Assembly: GCA_963718195.1 (NCBI GenBank)
Contig: CAVQYQ010000004.1
Coordinates: forward strand, 251,843-315,842
DNA: 64,000 nt
DNA from: MADRE3 sp963718195
GTDB lineage: Bacteria > Desulfobacterota > Desulfobulbia > Desulfobulbales > Desulfocapsaceae
Direction of reading: 5' to 3'
Shown: positions 63,972-64,000 of the stretch, in pieces
How positions within the stretch are numbered: position 1 is the first letter of the stretch
Layout of the letters: the number at the start of each line of letters is the position of its first letter
The notes under the pieces: generated by a model
Told to the model about the DNA's origin: nothing
The model's input: only the letters and a program-made list of their open reading frames with translations
Databases searched by the model: none
Program-made: the position numbers and the translations under genes

Positions 63972-64000
63972 GATACCTCCTATCGATCAAAACCTGCCTC

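Noticed and set aside
1..64000. CRISPR array, tRNA or rRNA gene
   Set aside because: No regularly spaced direct repeats and no tRNA T-loop/acceptor pattern or rRNA signature was recognised on reading both strands.

Overview
The window looks like a chromosomal segment of a Gram-negative, anaerobe-type heterotroph, most plausibly a sulfate-reducer-like member of the Desulfobacterota (Desulfobulbales-like). This is inferred from gene content: a PrkA/DUF444/SpoVR cluster with two PrkA-type kinases, stand-alone rubredoxin, many Fe-S proteins, GlpAB plus an Hdr/GlpC-like Fe-S protein, a RACo-like ferredoxin/ASKHA protein, a type II NADP-isocitrate dehydrogenase relic, and very large PAS-rich signalling proteins. 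No taxonomic marker is present, so the placement is tentative. No rRNA, tRNA, CRISPR array or intact insertion sequence was found.

Layout. 1-8.1 kb, minus strand: start of a glycine-betaine ABC transporter ATPase (ProV/OpuAA), preceded in transcription by a four-gene stress-kinase operon (yeaG/prkA - yeaH/DUF444 - spoVR/ycgB - second PrkA-like ATPase). 8.3-11.7 kb, minus: small housekeeping genes (DUF188, a cold-shock-like protein, DUF3553), a QueG-like ferredoxin protein with an apparent frameshift, a tiny membrane ORF and a parvulin-type PPIase. 12.1-18.8 kb: membrane protein, GGDEF-EAL protein, MFS transporter, rubredoxin, and glyoxylate carboligase with two GntR/FadR-type operator palindromes in its promoter. 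19.1-21.1 kb: ornithine and aspartate carbamoyltransferases. 21.1-30.8 kb: a glycerol regulon (glpR, a PilZ protein, glpD, glpK, glpA, frameshifted glpB, glpC-like). 31-36.3 kb: RACo-like protein and several small unknowns, then a YfcG-like GST. Three copies of a hairpin-forming repeat of about 140 bp lie at 21.9, 30.8 and 36.4 kb.

36.9-48.9 kb, minus: a 12-kb signalling operon. It encodes a 1754-aa receptor with three periplasmic SBP_bac_3 domains, a periplasmic sensor region and four PAS domains but no kinase; a TorT-like binding protein; a TorS-like hybrid kinase with CHASE-like sensor, PAS series, HisKA, HATPase, two receivers and HPt; and a stand-alone receiver. 49.3-54.7 kb: small proteins, dodecin, an unusual receiver-LpxC fusion, and an AT-richer block of lipoprotein and membrane genes, thioredoxin and a hot-dog thioesterase. 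55.7-63 kb: an SDR-type protein, then an envelope export operon (TolC - HlyD - two ABC-2 permeases, with no ATPase - signal peptidase I with an apparent frameshift). 63-64 kb: a decayed isocitrate dehydrogenase gene missing its N-terminus and an internal segment, followed by a strong hairpin.

The items most worth attention are the receiver-LpxC fusion (possible direct two-component control of the committed step of lipid A synthesis), the kinase-less triple-SBP receptor with its TorT/TorS-like partners, the double-PrkA operon, the ATPase-less ABC-2 exporter, the hairpin repeat family, and three apparent one-base insertions in short homopolymers (queG-like, glpB, lepB), which may be assembly errors or real decay.
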